A stretch of DNA of 64,000 nucleotides from Bacteroidota bacterium (GTDB taxonomy: Bacteria > Bacteroidota > Bacteroidia > Chitinophagales > Chitinophagaceae), in contig VGMN01000003.1 in assembly GCA_016866355.1 (NCBI GenBank), positions 62,001-126,000 on the forward strand, written 5' to 3'. Below, in pieces: positions 42,272-51,878 of the stretch (the stretch's first letter is position 1; each line of letters begins with the position of its first letter). A program made the translations under genes and the position numbers. The notes below the pieces were generated by a model. It saw only the letters and a program-made list of their open reading frames with translations, was not told the DNA's origin and searched no databases.

Positions 42272-43129
42272 CTATTTAGCACCCCCGGGTATTAGTTGGA
42301 CTTCTTGTGAGCTAACAGGGGCCCCAAAAAAATGAGCAGCCTGTTTATCAAAGGCAACAGCGCTATCTGTGGTATTAAAAGTAAGTGTTGACTGCTGTAA
42401 GCAACGGTTAGCAATTTCAGGATGTCTTTTGAGATAATCAACCAAGCTATTAGCTACAATTTCACCTTGCGAAAGTAGCTGCACAGTGGGAGGAAGATAT
42501 TGTCTAATTTTTTGCTCTAACAAAGGATAATGGGTGCAGGCCAACAATAAAAGATCAATAACAGGATCTTTTTTAAAAATGGCATCGAGATGTTTTTTTA
42601 CAAAATAGTCAGCACCAGGTCCTTCCTGTTCGTTATTCTCAATCAAGGGCACCCACATGGGGCAAGCTTCTTGATACACTTTTAACTGCGGATAAAATTT
42701 TTCTATTTCTATTGGATAGGACTGGGATTGTACGGTTCCTTCCGTAGCCAGTATTCCTACGGCCCCTGTTTTTGTGTACTGCCTCAACACTTCGGTGGTG
42801 GGTCTGATTACTCCTAACACGCGATTAGCAGGAGCCAGTTGCGCCAGCTCTTTTTGTTGAATAGAGCGTAATGCTTTTGCAGATGCGGTATTACACGCCA
42901 AGATTACCAAGGGACAGCCCTGATTGAAAAACCACTGTACAGCTTCGAGCGTGTACTGGTAAACAGCCTCAAATGATCGATTGCCATAGGGCGAACGGGC
43001 ACTATCCCCCAAATAGTAAAAATCATATTGTGGAAGTTGTTTCACTAAACTGCGAAGGACAGTCAGCCCTCCATAGCCAGAGTCAAAAACACCAATCGGT
43101 CCTTTAGAAGTTGTAAGAGGCTGCAGCAT
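42272..43129 (-). CDS. murI: Glutamate racemase
   Basis: MurI supplies D-glutamate for peptidoglycan. It is 285 residues from the ATG at 43129. The two catalytic cysteines are Cys79 (LACNTASAKA) and Cys198 (LLACTHYPLL), and the N-terminal IGVFDSGYGGLTVL holds the substrate-binding Asp-Ser. The longer in-frame reading to 43198 runs through a terminator hairpin and the -7 box (TACATTTG, minus, 43134-43141), so it is rejected. The box is only 4 bases from the ATG. Downstream of the ompH genes on the same strand but separated by that terminator. Confidence 0.94.
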   Translation of the reverse strand: MLQPLTTSKGPIGVFDSGYGGLTVLRSLVKQLPQYDFYYLGDSARSPYGNRSFEAVYQYTLEAVQWFFNQGCPLVILACNTASAKALRSIQQKELAQLAPANRVLGVIRPTTEVLRQYTKTGAVGILATEGTVQSQSYPIEIEKFYPQLKVYQEACPMWVPLIENNEQEGPGADYFVKKHLDAIFKKDPVIDLLLLACTHYPLLEQKIRQYLPPTVQLLSQGEIVANSLVDYLKRHPEIANRCLQQSTLTFNTTDSAVAFDKQAAHFFGAPVSSQEVQLIPGGAK

Positions 43130-43133
43130 ACTA

Positions 43134-43141
43134 CAAATGTA
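43134..43141 (-). promoter_or_regulatory. Putative -7 box of murI, leaderless geometry
   Basis: Minus-strand TACATTTG, then TAGT, then the murI ATG: the same 4-base spacing as pheS and gldH. Confidence 0.45.
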
Positions 43142-43147
43142 TGCACC

Positions 43148-43183
43148 GAAAAGTAAAGCGCCCGATCCTATGGATCGGGCGCT
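43148..43183 (-). terminator. Terminator of the ompH/bamA operon
   Basis: A 12-bp perfect inverted repeat (AGCGCCCGATCC with GGATCGGGCGCT, loop of 3) at 43157-43183. On the minus strand it is followed by TTACTTTTC. It lies 20 bases after the last ompH stop and before the murI promoter. Confidence 0.75.
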
Positions 43184-43202
43184 ACTTATACCTATCAAAA
43201 AT

Positions 43203-43742
43203 TTATTTAGCGGCCGGAGCTGCGGGAGCCTTTGGCAAGGTCAACTTTAGCTTTGCTGCAACAGCGGCAATCATATCATCCGCATCAGGTGCTACTAGTA
43301 AAGATTCCTTATTCATCACATGCGTATACCCTTTTTCTTTAGCTACTGCACGGATAGCATCATAGATTTTTCTATAAAGAGGAGCCAGCAATTCATTTTG
43401 CTTTGCTTCCATAGCCTGGTTTACAATTTGCTGCCAGTTCTGAATAGTATTAATCAATTGAGGCAACTCTTCTTCCAATTGCTTTTTCACAGCAGCTGGC
43501 GGCGGCTTCAACGTGTCTTTATATACACTGTCCTTGTACTGGTAAGTTTGAATCAAAGAGGCATACTGAGGATTGATAGAATCCTGCTGATAACGCGTGA
43601 GGATAGAATCAAATTTGCTGATCTCAGGCATTAAAGAGAGAACGTTCTCCACATTAATATAGCCAATCTTGATCTGCGCCTGGGATGTATTTGTAAACCC
43701 AAGCAAACCGATCAACGCCATAATAGCTACGTACTTTTTCAT
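43203..43742 (-). CDS. OmpH/Skp-family periplasmic chaperone (second copy)
   Basis: A 179-residue exported protein; the signal peptide ends near TSQAQ (residue ~22). The mature part begins IKIGYINVENVLSLMPE, the Skp/OmpH opening, then forms a long helical hairpin (residues ~40-150) typical of the jellyfish-like trimer. It ends in an Ala/Pro/Lys tail. Skp-type chaperones hold unfolded outer-membrane proteins for the BAM complex. Tandem with another ompH and bamA upstream on the same strand; a strong terminator follows. Confidence 0.9.
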   Translation of the reverse strand: MKKYVAIMALIGLLGFTNTSQAQIKIGYINVENVLSLMPEISKFDSILTRYQQDSINPQYASLIQTYQYKDSVYKDTLKPPPAAVKKQLEEELPQLINTIQNWQQIVNQAMEAKQNELLAPLYRKIYDAIRAVAKEKGYTHVMNKESLLVAPDADDMIAAVAAKLKLTLPKAPAAPAAK

Positions 43743-43771
43743 GTTTTGGTTTTTATAAATAGAAGTTGGTG

Positions 43772-44281
43772 TTAGCGTATTCCTAATTCTTTCAGGACCT
43801 CCTCGCTTTTATCAAGTTTGGGGTCGGCAAATATAATGGTAATTCCCTCACTTTTGTCCAGGACAAAATCGTACCCCCGACTGGCAGCCAGCTTTTGAAT
43901 TGCATTATAAACCTTATCCTGTACTGGCTTTACAAGCTCTTGTCTTTTTCTAAAAAGATCCCCTTCAAACCCAAAGCGCTTGCGCTGCAGATCCCGTAAT
44001 TCTTTTTCTTTATTAAAAAGCTGATCCTCTTTTCTTTTTTTCAATTCCGCCGTTAGCATCACTTGCTCTGCATCAAACTCACGATACATACGATCCAATG
44101 AGGTTTGCATACTATCGATTTGTTTTTGCCAGGTTGCGGCCATGACATCCAACTGCTGCTGAGCCGTTCTGTACTCAGGCATCTTTTCAAGGATGTAGCG
44201 TGTATCAACTATTGCATATTTCTGTGCAGCTCCAAAGAGTGCTGTAATCAGAAAACCGAATACTAGTAAGCTTTTTTTCAT
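43772..44281 (-). CDS. OmpH/Skp-family periplasmic chaperone (first copy)
   Basis: A 169-residue exported protein; the signal peptide ends around ALFGAAQ (residue ~20). Mature part starts KYAIVDTRYILEKMPEY, followed by a long charged coiled-coil region (EFDAEQVMLTAELKKRKEDQ and neighbours) and a C-terminal strand. It lies 9 bases after bamA and 29 bases before the second ompH gene. The pairing with bamA fits a role as chaperone for outer-membrane protein delivery. Confidence 0.91.
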   Translation of the reverse strand: MKKSLLVFGFLITALFGAAQKYAIVDTRYILEKMPEYRTAQQQLDVMAATWQKQIDSMQTSLDRMYREFDAEQVMLTAELKKRKEDQLFNKEKELRDLQRKRFGFEGDLFRKRQELVKPVQDKVYNAIQKLAASRGYDFVLDKSEGITIIFADPKLDKSEEVLKELGIR

Positions 44282-44290
44282 ACTATATAT

Positions 44291-47044
44291 TTATTCTGGT
44301 TCAAATCCTAGCATAAAGGTGAAGCGAGAAATTCCTTTCAATCCATTGGACTGTCCGGGAATAGCACGATCTAAACCAATTCCATAGTCAAATCCAAGTA
44401 GTCCAAACATGGGAAGGAAAAAGCGCATACCCACTCCTACACTACGACGTAAACGGAAAGGATTATAATCTTTGTAATTATACCATCCATTGGCTGCTTC
44501 AAAAAAGCTAAGCGCATAAATAGTGCTGCTGGGATTAGTTACCAATGGGAAGCGAGCCTCTAACTGATATTTGTTGAAAATAGTAAAGAACTGACTGGCA
44601 CTTTGTTGATCCGGATTGATCGTAGGATCTGATGTTTGATAAACCGGATAACCACGATGTGCAACAATATCATAACCTAGTAAACCAAAGTTGTTTGTCA
44701 AGCCGGCATCACCCACTTGGAAACGTTCAAATGGGGAGTAAGGAAGATCCGGATTGTAACGTCCCATGAATCCGTACTTAGCAGCCAACTTCACTACAAG
44801 CTGTTTGTTCTTTTCGGTGCCTGCACCCAATGGTTTTCCAATGGGAATATACCACTCCGCATTAAAACGCCATTTGTGATATTCAGGTCTGCGATACGCA
44901 TTGTAGCCCGATCCAACATTTCCCAAAATAGAATAAGGAGGTGTCAATTGTACACTGGCCAGAAAATTAGATCCACTGGTAGGAAATATAGGATTGAATA
45001 CGGACGAACGCTGTAATGCAATTTTAACACTCACATTATTGGAGGTTCCGGAGGTAAAGTCAGCACTGAAAATTGGATAATTGGCAAGCTTATAGCGCGT
45101 GTAATTAAAAGTGAGTACCAGGTTAAAATAGTCATCAGGCCATTTCAATTGTTTACCAAACGCAACAGAGAAACCACTAGTGCTGAGATAATTGGTATCA
45201 GAACGTGCTTTATCAATTCGTCCGGTAAATGGATCAAATGCATTGGAGAAACGACTGCTATTGAAACCAAGTGTCAATGAATTTCTTTTCTTTCCTCCTA
45301 GCCAGGGCTCCGTAAAGGATGCACTGTACGAACGATACGCGCGCCCATTGGACTGTAATCGTACACTTAATTTTTGTCCATCCCCTGTTGGAAGTGGATC
45401 CCAGGCCGATTTTTTCCAAATATTTTTTACAGAAAAATTATTAAAGGTTACACCCAGTGTACCGGTCAAACCAATACCACCACCCCAACCGGCAGAAAGT
45501 TCAAGCTGATCAGCTGATTTTTCTTCTAACTGCCAATTGATATCTACTGTTCCATCATCCTGATTAGGAACTACACCCGGATTAATTTTTTCCTGGTTAA
45601 AGAACTGCAGGTTTCCCAATTCGCGTTGTGAACGAATCAACTGGGCACGACTGAACAATTCACCAGGTACGGTACGTAACTCACGACGTACCACATGATC
45701 TTTTGTTTTTTCATTTCCCGCAATGGTTACGTTTTTGATACGCGCTTGCGGTCCTTCCATCATTCTTATTTCATAGTCGATGGTATCATTATAAACAGCA
45801 ACCTCTACTGGTTCGGCACGGAAAAACAAATAACCATCGTCCATGTAGTATCCGCTGATATCACCACCTTCTTGCGAAGCTTCTTTTCCCAACCTTTTAT
45901 TCAATATGGCTACGTTGTAAATATCTCCTTTATTAATGCCCAACAATTGATTGAGCAGTGAATCAGAGAATTTAGCATTGCCCTTCCAAACGATATTTCC
46001 GAAATAATAACGATGCCCTTCGTTGATTTTAAAATCTACATTTAAATTTCCTTTTGCAGTGAGATATTGTGTATCGGCAATAATCTGCGCATCGCGATAT
46101 CCCAAGGAATTGTAATGATTGAGTAACTTCTCTTTGTCTTCTTCGTACTTCTTATCATCAAATTTTGCAGAGCTTAATAATTTCAGTCTAACGTAGGGAT
46201 CTAATACGCGTTTAGTACGGCTAGGTGATAGAAAACCCAGAGTTTTAAAATAATCACGAACACTGGCACGTGTGTTTGTTCCGTAAGGACCTGCTTCCTG
46301 ATCAGGTGATAATGTGATTCGTGTGGATTCCTTGGTGCCTTTAAATTGTTTTTTCAAACGCAAGTCATCTACCTGCTCATTCCCATAAAAATTAATATCG
46401 CCAATTCTAACGCGGTTTCCCTTGGCAACATTAATGAATAGCATATTTGAGTTGGCAAAAGTGGGATCTGGCTTTTCTTCTAATTTAACTGCTACATTTC
46501 TGAAACCTTTCTCCGCGTAATGCTTGGTAATTTTCTCAATGATTTCCCGACGTGTATTCTCCGTGATAATGGTCTGTTTGGTCAAACTGATTTTAGTAAG
46601 GATATCTTCTTCCTCCGTTTTGCGAATTCCTGTGAATTTATAATTTCCAAGACGGGGTCTTTCTTGCACGTTGATCTCCACCCATACTTTATCATCTTCC
46701 AGTTTGGTTACAAAAACCTGCGCACCAGAAAATAATTTCTGTCTCCATAAATTACTAATGGCTTTACCAAAAAGTTCAGCGCCGGGATGTACAAACTTAT
46801 CTCCGGGCTGCAGGTTTGCAATGGAGTAAACAATGGAAGTATCGAGATAGCGAAGACCAGTAATTTTTACATCAGCAACGGTATATTCTTTTACAATGCG
46901 GGCTTTTTCCCATTCTAATAAGCGGGGATCTACTGAAGTAGGTTTAGTGGTGTCCGGTTTCTCCTGCGCTTGAGCAGTAGAAAAAAAGCTTAAAAAAGTA
47001 AGCCCGAGGAGCCATAAAAAAGGGGGCAAGGAATTTAAACGCAT
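44291..47044 (-). CDS. bamA: Outer membrane protein assembly factor BamA
   Basis: BamA (917 residues) is the core of the beta-barrel assembly machine. A signal peptide ends at STAQAQ. Five POTRA domains cover ~60-480, each with a short glycine-containing beta-alpha-alpha-beta pattern, and a 16-stranded barrel follows to the end. The barrel contains the conserved loop-6 region, probably around RGYPVY. The ATG at 47044 is preferred because it opens the signal peptide directly. It ends FEPE rather than with the terminal aromatic residue typical of proteobacterial barrels. Between uppS and the ompH genes. Confidence 0.94.
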   Translation of the reverse strand: MRLNSLPPFLWLLGLTFLSFFSTAQAQEKPDTTKPTSVDPRLLEWEKARIVKEYTVADVKITGLRYLDTSIVYSIANLQPGDKFVHPGAELFGKAISNLWRQKLFSGAQVFVTKLEDDKVWVEINVQERPRLGNYKFTGIRKTEEEDILTKISLTKQTIITENTRREIIEKITKHYAEKGFRNVAVKLEEKPDPTFANSNMLFINVAKGNRVRIGDINFYGNEQVDDLRLKKQFKGTKESTRITLSPDQEAGPYGTNTRASVRDYFKTLGFLSPSRTKRVLDPYVRLKLLSSAKFDDKKYEEDKEKLLNHYNSLGYRDAQIIADTQYLTAKGNLNVDFKINEGHRYYFGNIVWKGNAKFSDSLLNQLLGINKGDIYNVAILNKRLGKEASQEGGDISGYYMDDGYLFFRAEPVEVAVYNDTIDYEIRMMEGPQARIKNVTIAGNEKTKDHVVRRELRTVPGELFSRAQLIRSQRELGNLQFFNQEKINPGVVPNQDDGTVDINWQLEEKSADQLELSAGWGGGIGLTGTLGVTFNNFSVKNIWKKSAWDPLPTGDGQKLSVRLQSNGRAYRSYSASFTEPWLGGKKRNSLTLGFNSSRFSNAFDPFTGRIDKARSDTNYLSTSGFSVAFGKQLKWPDDYFNLVLTFNYTRYKLANYPIFSADFTSGTSNNVSVKIALQRSSVFNPIFPTSGSNFLASVQLTPPYSILGNVGSGYNAYRRPEYHKWRFNAEWYIPIGKPLGAGTEKNKQLVVKLAAKYGFMGRYNPDLPYSPFERFQVGDAGLTNNFGLLGYDIVAHRGYPVYQTSDPTINPDQQSASQFFTIFNKYQLEARFPLVTNPSSTIYALSFFEAANGWYNYKDYNPFRLRRSVGVGMRFFLPMFGLLGFDYGIGLDRAIPGQSNGLKGISRFTFMLGFEPE

Positions 47045-47116
47045 CAGTTTCAGTGTATTATATAATACCAGCGCCTGGCCGGTCGGCAAATTAAGGCTTA
47101 AAATCGAAAGTCTTTG

Positions 47117-47860
47117 TTAAAGCTGCTCACTGATTTTTCCAAAACGCCTCTCCCGTTGTTGGTAATCCAACAGGGCCTCATACAGGTTTTGCTTTCTAAA
47201 GTCCGGCCAACACACATCTGTGAAGTACAATTCAGCATAAGCCAACTGAAAAAGCAAGAAATTACTTATTCGGTATTCACCACTGGTTCTGATCATTAAC
47301 TCGGGGTCTGGAAAAGCATGTGTAGAGAGATGGTCTTGAAGAGTTTGTTCAGTTATTTGGGTAGATTTAAGGTCTCCTTCTTCAACAGAATAAGCAATTC
47401 GACGAACAGCCTCAACTAATTCCCAACGTCCACTATAACTAAGTGCCATTACTAAATTCAACCCCGTGTTAGGGGCGGTCATCTCCAATGCTTCGGCTAA
47501 TTCATCCCGTGCAAATTCGGGCAACATATTCAGGTCTCCAATCACATGCAAACGAATATTATTCTTATTGAGTGTTGGAACTTCTTTTCGAATAGTTGTT
47601 ACCAGTAATTGCATCAGACCTGAAACTTCCTCTGCCGGACGATCCCAATTTTCTGTAGAAAAAGCATAGAGGGTCAAGTACTCGATACCCAGTTCAGCAG
47701 CGCCCTCCACGATATCACGTACACTTTCCACACCGTGGTAGTGACCAAACAATCGGTCTTCCCCTTTATCCTTAGCCCAACGACCATTCCCATCCATGAT
47801 GATGGCAATGTGGCGAGGCAACCGGTCCTTATCTAATTGGGTGGGAGCAAGAGCTGACAT
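47117..47860 (-). CDS. uppS: Isoprenyl transferase (undecaprenyl diphosphate synthase)
   Basis: UppS builds the C55 lipid carrier for peptidoglycan and O-antigen. It has 247 residues. Catalytic Asp23 is in IAIIMDGNGRWAK, and the C-terminal signature TSGEYRISNFLLFQ and ELYFTD block is complete. A cytosolic enzyme at the membrane. A -7 box TAACTTTG lies at 47880-47887 (minus), 20 bases before the ATG, so it can be transcribed independently of the DUF6089 gene upstream. bamA follows after 72 bases. Confidence 0.96.
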   Translation of the reverse strand: MSALAPTQLDKDRLPRHIAIIMDGNGRWAKDKGEDRLFGHYHGVESVRDIVEGAAELGIEYLTLYAFSTENWDRPAEEVSGLMQLLVTTIRKEVPTLNKNNIRLHVIGDLNMLPEFARDELAEALEMTAPNTGLNLVMALSYSGRWELVEAVRRIAYSVEEGDLKSTQITEQTLQDHLSTHAFPDPELMIRTSGEYRISNFLLFQLAYAELYFTDVCWPDFRKQNLYEALLDYQQRERRFGKISEQL

Positions 47861-47879
47861 AGAAGGTTTCGATCAGTTG

Positions 47880-47887
47880 CAAAGTTA
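47880..47887 (-). promoter_or_regulatory. Putative -7 box of uppS
   Basis: Minus-strand TAACTTTG, 19 bases before the uppS ATG at 47860, in the gap after the DUF6089 gene. Confidence 0.4.
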
Positions 47888-47893
47888 CCCATT

Positions 47894-48766
47894 TTAGTCG
47901 GCAGCCGGGCATTTATAACTAAACAAGTTGAAACTGAATGTAAGCTGCGCGGTAACAAATTGATCACGCTGTTTGCTGCCATTTCCGCGTTGTCTGCCAG
48001 GAATTCCAATGGGAGTGCCCAACTCGTATGACCTATCACTTAGTAATTGTGCAACAGAGACCCCTCCGGGTGGCTTTGGAAATGCAGCAGGATCTACATA
48101 GGTAGTACTGACATCATCCAAATAGTCTGTAGTAGTAAAACGGTGGACTATTTCCAACCCAATATTGTAACGGCCTCCACTGATTGCATATTTAAATCCT
48201 CCTCCAAAAGGAATACTCAACGCTGTTGTACTATACATTTTTCGATCGGGGTAAAAGGGACTATTCTGTCCTTCTGTCCCAATGGGTAACTCTCTAAAAT
48301 AAACACGCTGGTCATTTAAGAAAGTGTAAGGATCGTAATTGAAAAGTCCTACTCCCAATGTTATGTAAGGTGTAAAGTTGAAACCTGGTTCCTGTGGATC
48401 AAATCGAAAAAAATTAAAATCCCCTTGTAGCGCTACTTCCCATATTGATGAATTAAAACTCAGATTTCGTTTTACTTGAAAAGCATTTTGTGTATTGTAT
48501 TTATCAGCATAGCCCAGCTCCGCATAACTCACGCCTACTCTTGCGGCAATGTAGTTGCCTAGGTTCTTTTTAAAATAAAAGCTGGCGGCAGGTTTGGGTC
48601 TGTTTAGTCGGGTGGTTGTGTTCAAGTCTCCAAAATAATGGGCAGAACCCGCTCCTATTCCCACTTCCCCCAACAGATAATCACCTTGTTGGGCTTGTAC
48701 GGTGACAATGGAACTTGAAAAAAGAAAAACTCCAATCAGCAATAACCAATAATTTATCCGCAGCAT
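47894..48766 (-). CDS. DUF6089 outer-membrane beta-barrel protein
   Basis: A 290-residue exported protein of a Bacteroidota family without known function. The signal peptide ends at VQAQQ (~26). The mature part alternates hydrophobic residues in beta-barrel fashion (EVGIGAGSAHYFGDL, then AARVGVSYAELGYAD, then QLTFSFNLF at the end). About eight to ten strands look likely. Its place between nadK and uppS is a recurrent Bacteroidota arrangement (recollection). No catalytic motif is seen. Confidence 0.82.
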   Translation of the reverse strand: MLRINYWLLLIGVFLFSSSIVTVQAQQGDYLLGEVGIGAGSAHYFGDLNTTTRLNRPKPAASFYFKKNLGNYIAARVGVSYAELGYADKYNTQNAFQVKRNLSFNSSIWEVALQGDFNFFRFDPQEPGFNFTPYITLGVGLFNYDPYTFLNDQRVYFRELPIGTEGQNSPFYPDRKMYSTTALSIPFGGGFKYAISGGRYNIGLEIVHRFTTTDYLDDVSTTYVDPAAFPKPPGGVSVAQLLSDRSYELGTPIGIPGRQRGNGSKQRDQFVTAQLTFSFNLFSYKCPAAD

Positions 48767-48802
48767 ACAAGAGAAACGTTTAAAAAAGAGATTTGGTATT
48801 TA

Positions 48803-49681
48803 TCAATTACGCTTATCGAGCCCCCAGGTAAGTTTATTGTGGAGCGTTTGTAAGAAATTATTCTCACTCAACCGTAACAAGCTGATAGTAAATTGTTCCT
48901 TTCGTATGGCCAGCTGAACATCTTTATGTATAATTTCCCGACGGGCATCCAACGAACAAATTACTTGCTCAGCCCTGCTTTCTACCTCAAAAGAAATAAC
49001 ATGATCATCAGGAACCACAATCGGACGAACATTGAGATTATGGGGTGCTACCGGGGTGATTACAAAACTCTGTGAATCCGGGAAAACAATAGGTCCGTTA
49101 CAACTCAATGAATAACCAGTAGAGCCCGTTGGGGTTGCTACAATTAAACCGTCTGCCCAATACGTATTTAAGAACTCGCCATTGAGATACGTGTGAATTT
49201 TTATCATCGAATTGATATCTCTTTTAAGAAGAGTGAACTCATTCAACGCATAGGGTACATCGCCAAACAAGGGAATATTTGCATCGAGATGAATCAATGT
49301 TCGATGATCCTCAACATAGGTCCGATTAACCAGTGAACGAACGGCTAACTCAACTTGTTCTTTACCAATACTGGCTAAAAAACCTAAGCGACCAAAATTG
49401 ATTCCCATCACTGCAATCTTTTTATTGCGGATCAACGCAATCGTATCCAACAAGGTGCCATCGCCTCCTAAACTAATGATGTGCTCAATATCCTCGGTTA
49501 ACTCAGCTGATTGCGAAAATGTTTTGGCTTGTGCTGATAGACGGACTTTATCCTTAATCTGTTCGTAGAGTGGTAAGTAAATAATTGGCTCGATCTGTTG
49601 CTGGTATAGCGCCTCAAAAAAAAGTTGCAGCGGAAGAAGTTGGGCTTCATCAAAAACCCGGCTGTATATCGCTGCTTTCAT
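48803..49681 (-). CDS. nadK: NAD kinase
   Basis: NadK phosphorylates NAD to NADP. It has 292 residues. The diagnostic GGDGTLLD is at 72-79, followed by the NE/D region FALNEFTLLKRD-like stretch (here PYALNEFTLLKRD) and the conserved TPTGSTGYSLS loop. Cytosolic. It lies 1 base from the stop of the upstream BamA-like gene and 36 bases before DUF6089, within the envelope operon run. Confidence 0.96.
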   Translation of the reverse strand: MKAAIYSRVFDEAQLLPLQLFFEALYQQQIEPIIYLPLYEQIKDKVRLSAQAKTFSQSAELTEDIEHIISLGGDGTLLDTIALIRNKKIAVMGINFGRLGFLASIGKEQVELAVRSLVNRTYVEDHRTLIHLDANIPLFGDVPYALNEFTLLKRDINSMIKIHTYLNGEFLNTYWADGLIVATPTGSTGYSLSCNGPIVFPDSQSFVITPVAPHNLNVRPIVVPDDHVISFEVESRAEQVICSLDARREIIHKDVQLAIRKEQFTISLLRLSENNFLQTLHNKLTWGLDKRN

Positions 49682-49682
49682 G

Positions 49683-51170
49683 TCAAAAACTACTGGTGCG
49701 GTGCAAAAATAGTCCGTTTTGACCGAAATTATTAAAGCTATACTCTATACGAATGGTTAAATCGTATAAGGAGAGTATATCAATTCCAAATCCAGCTGCA
49801 TGTAAAAACTTGTTTTGCAGAAAATTAAATCCTGGCTCCGGGCTGTATACATAGCCGGCATTTGAATAAAGTTTTCCAAAAACACGAAAGGGAACCGTAC
49901 TGATAGAAGCACGCTTTCGAACAAAACCGGGCAACGGAATATTGACGCGAAATAATTCACGTGCTATACTACTACGAACATACCCACCGGCAACTCCGTC
50001 TACTACATTGTATTCAAACCCTCGCATAAAAATTTCTTCATATCCTAAAAAACGTCTGTTCACATATGGTTGCTTGAAGGGAAGTTTTATTCCGGCATAG
50101 GATTCAAGTGTCAAGATATTTTTCAGTCCCAGCGGCCAAACCTTCATCGTTTGCCAATGCAATTGCCATAGGTTGAAAGCAGGCGTGATCCCTAATTTGC
50201 TAGCGCGAACACGTGTAGCAAAACCCTCACGCGGATAGGGGATATAATCCATCTTGGCGTACGTGAATTGATAATAAAATTCTGGGGATTGATTCAGCCG
50301 TCCAGGCACCCGAAAGTAATCAGGGTTAGCAAGAAGTACTGTGTCTTCCACTTTTTCACGGAAATAATAAATACCAAGATTATGTCTTGCAAATAATTTT
50401 TTTCGATAGGTGAGCTCCCCACCTACACTCGCAAAAGAGCGAATAAACCCAGGTGTTCGTAAAAAAACTTGTTTATCGGCGATAGTATTATAATTGATCT
50501 CACGTCCCCTACCGGTACGAGCTGCCAATCGAAAACCCCATTGCATTTTTCTGTCAAAATAGGGCTTCTCATAACTAATAGACAACTCTCGAGTATACCC
50601 ATTGATAAGCCATAATCGAAGTTTATCATTATGACCGGTTGTGTTATTATACAATAATTTTAATCCATAGTTTACCCGTTGTAAGCTGGCTTTTTGATCA
50701 ATCAACCATTGATTTATATTACGATCCACCAAATCAAAAAAAGGAAAAGGAAATAAATACCAGCGTTCAACCACCTCCACCTTTATCTCCAAACAGTTGC
50801 CTTCAAACTTACTGGCGTAAATACGAGCGGAATGAAATAATGCCGTATTCATAAGTTGCTGTTCGCCCTGCTGAAACAGCTCAATCAATTGCGATAATGA
50901 AAATGACAGGCCGGGTTTAAATGGCACTTCACGCAACACAATATTGGAACGCGTTTTCTTATTACCTGAAACGGTGATAGCCGCAATCAAAAATGTTGAT
51001 CCGGTATTGGCTTGCGGAAGTGTATAGTTTGGGATGTACCGAAGTACCGTAGCACTTTGTTCGGTAGCAGGAAGTGAATCAACTGCATTATCAGCTTGCT
51101 GCGCCCGTAGCAGATTTACAGACAGCGCAAAAACAGTGGCCAGTATAATATATGATTTCCATTGGTACAT
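49683..51170 (-). CDS. BamA/TamA-family outer membrane protein (short, single POTRA)
   Basis: A 495-residue exported protein; signal peptide ends near LLRAQ (~24). One POTRA-like unit is visible (~70-150: IAAITVSGNKKTRSNIVLREV...), followed by a barrel of about 320 residues. The shortened POTRA region and the position beside nadK set it apart from BamA. Homologues are annotated as surface-antigen (D15) family proteins; role unknown, possibly in lipid or protein insertion. The ATG at 51170 begins the signal peptide; the open frame to 51209 uses a TTG that overlaps the CBS stop and is less likely. Confidence 0.85.
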   Translation of the reverse strand: MYQWKSYIILATVFALSVNLLRAQQADNAVDSLPATEQSATVLRYIPNYTLPQANTGSTFLIAAITVSGNKKTRSNIVLREVPFKPGLSFSLSQLIELFQQGEQQLMNTALFHSARIYASKFEGNCLEIKVEVVERWYLFPFPFFDLVDRNINQWLIDQKASLQRVNYGLKLLYNNTTGHNDKLRLWLINGYTRELSISYEKPYFDRKMQWGFRLAARTGRGREINYNTIADKQVFLRTPGFIRSFASVGGELTYRKKLFARHNLGIYYFREKVEDTVLLANPDYFRVPGRLNQSPEFYYQFTYAKMDYIPYPREGFATRVRASKLGITPAFNLWQLHWQTMKVWPLGLKNILTLESYAGIKLPFKQPYVNRRFLGYEEIFMRGFEYNVVDGVAGGYVRSSIARELFRVNIPLPGFVRKRASISTVPFRVFGKLYSNAGYVYSPEPGFNFLQNKFLHAAGFGIDILSLYDLTIRIEYSFNNFGQNGLFLHRTSSF

Positions 51171-51205
51171 ACGGATCTGTCTCCAAAGCAGAATAAAGGG
51201 AAACG

Positions 51206-51868
51206 TCAAATCTTTAGATAATGAATCAAATGATCGTAATTACTTTTTAATTCGTTTGCATACTGTTCTTCACCTACATAAAACCGAACTGTATAGTCAT
51301 AGCGCTGAAAAGTGGCAATGATGTCAGAAACTTCATATTTATTTAATCGAATAGTCAATTGAATGATTCCTGTTTGTGCATTCACTACTGTATTCAACTG
51401 TACTAACTGGGCATCATTGGACTCCACTAGTTTGGCAACCTCACTGGCCGTATAATGTTGGGCTTCTTTTTCGAGTACCAGCAAGGCCCCTCCCTCTTGT
51501 AGCCCTAAAAACTTTCCAACCGCAGTAGTTAATTCATGCACACTAATGATAGCAATCAACTCTTGCTGATCCGTGACTACAGGTACTAGTGTAAGACTTT
51601 GTTCGCCCATCACTTGAATAGCTGCTAGAAAATGATCCGTAGGTTTCACAGCAGGACGGGGCAGTGGCCAAGCTAATTGTTGCAGAGCTGTTGAATCATC
51701 CATTACTTCATACAAAGCTTCTTTGCTCACCAACCCCAAATAGGTATTCCCTTCCACCACTGGCAGATGACTCAACTGTTCGTCCTCCATTATAGCAAGG
51801 GCTGTGGCAACAGATTCAGTGTGTTGCACCCAGGGGTATCCAGCGTAATTAAGATCCTGTATTTGCAT
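51206..51868 (-). CDS. CBS-pair protein with ACT-like C-terminus
   Basis: A 220-residue cytosolic protein. Two CBS domains lie at ~10-60 and ~75-125 (LGLVSKEALYEV and ELIAIISVHELTT). The C-terminal ~85 residues look ACT-like (GGALLVLEKEAQHYTASEVAKL, then IIQLTIRLNKYEVSDII). CBS domains bind adenosyl ligands and regulate other domains, so this looks like a stand-alone sensor. In Bacteroidota it often neighbours nadK and pdxJ; pdxJ is not in this window. Confidence 0.85.
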   Translation of the reverse strand: MQIQDLNYAGYPWVQHTESVATALAIMEDEQLSHLPVVEGNTYLGLVSKEALYEVMDDSTALQQLAWPLPRPAVKPTDHFLAAIQVMGEQSLTLVPVVTDQQELIAIISVHELTTAVGKFLGLQEGGALLVLEKEAQHYTASEVAKLVESNDAQLVQLNTVVNAQTGIIQLTIRLNKYEVSDIIATFQRYDYTVRFYVGEEQYANELKSNYDHLIHYLKI

Positions 51869-51878
51869 CGACCAATGG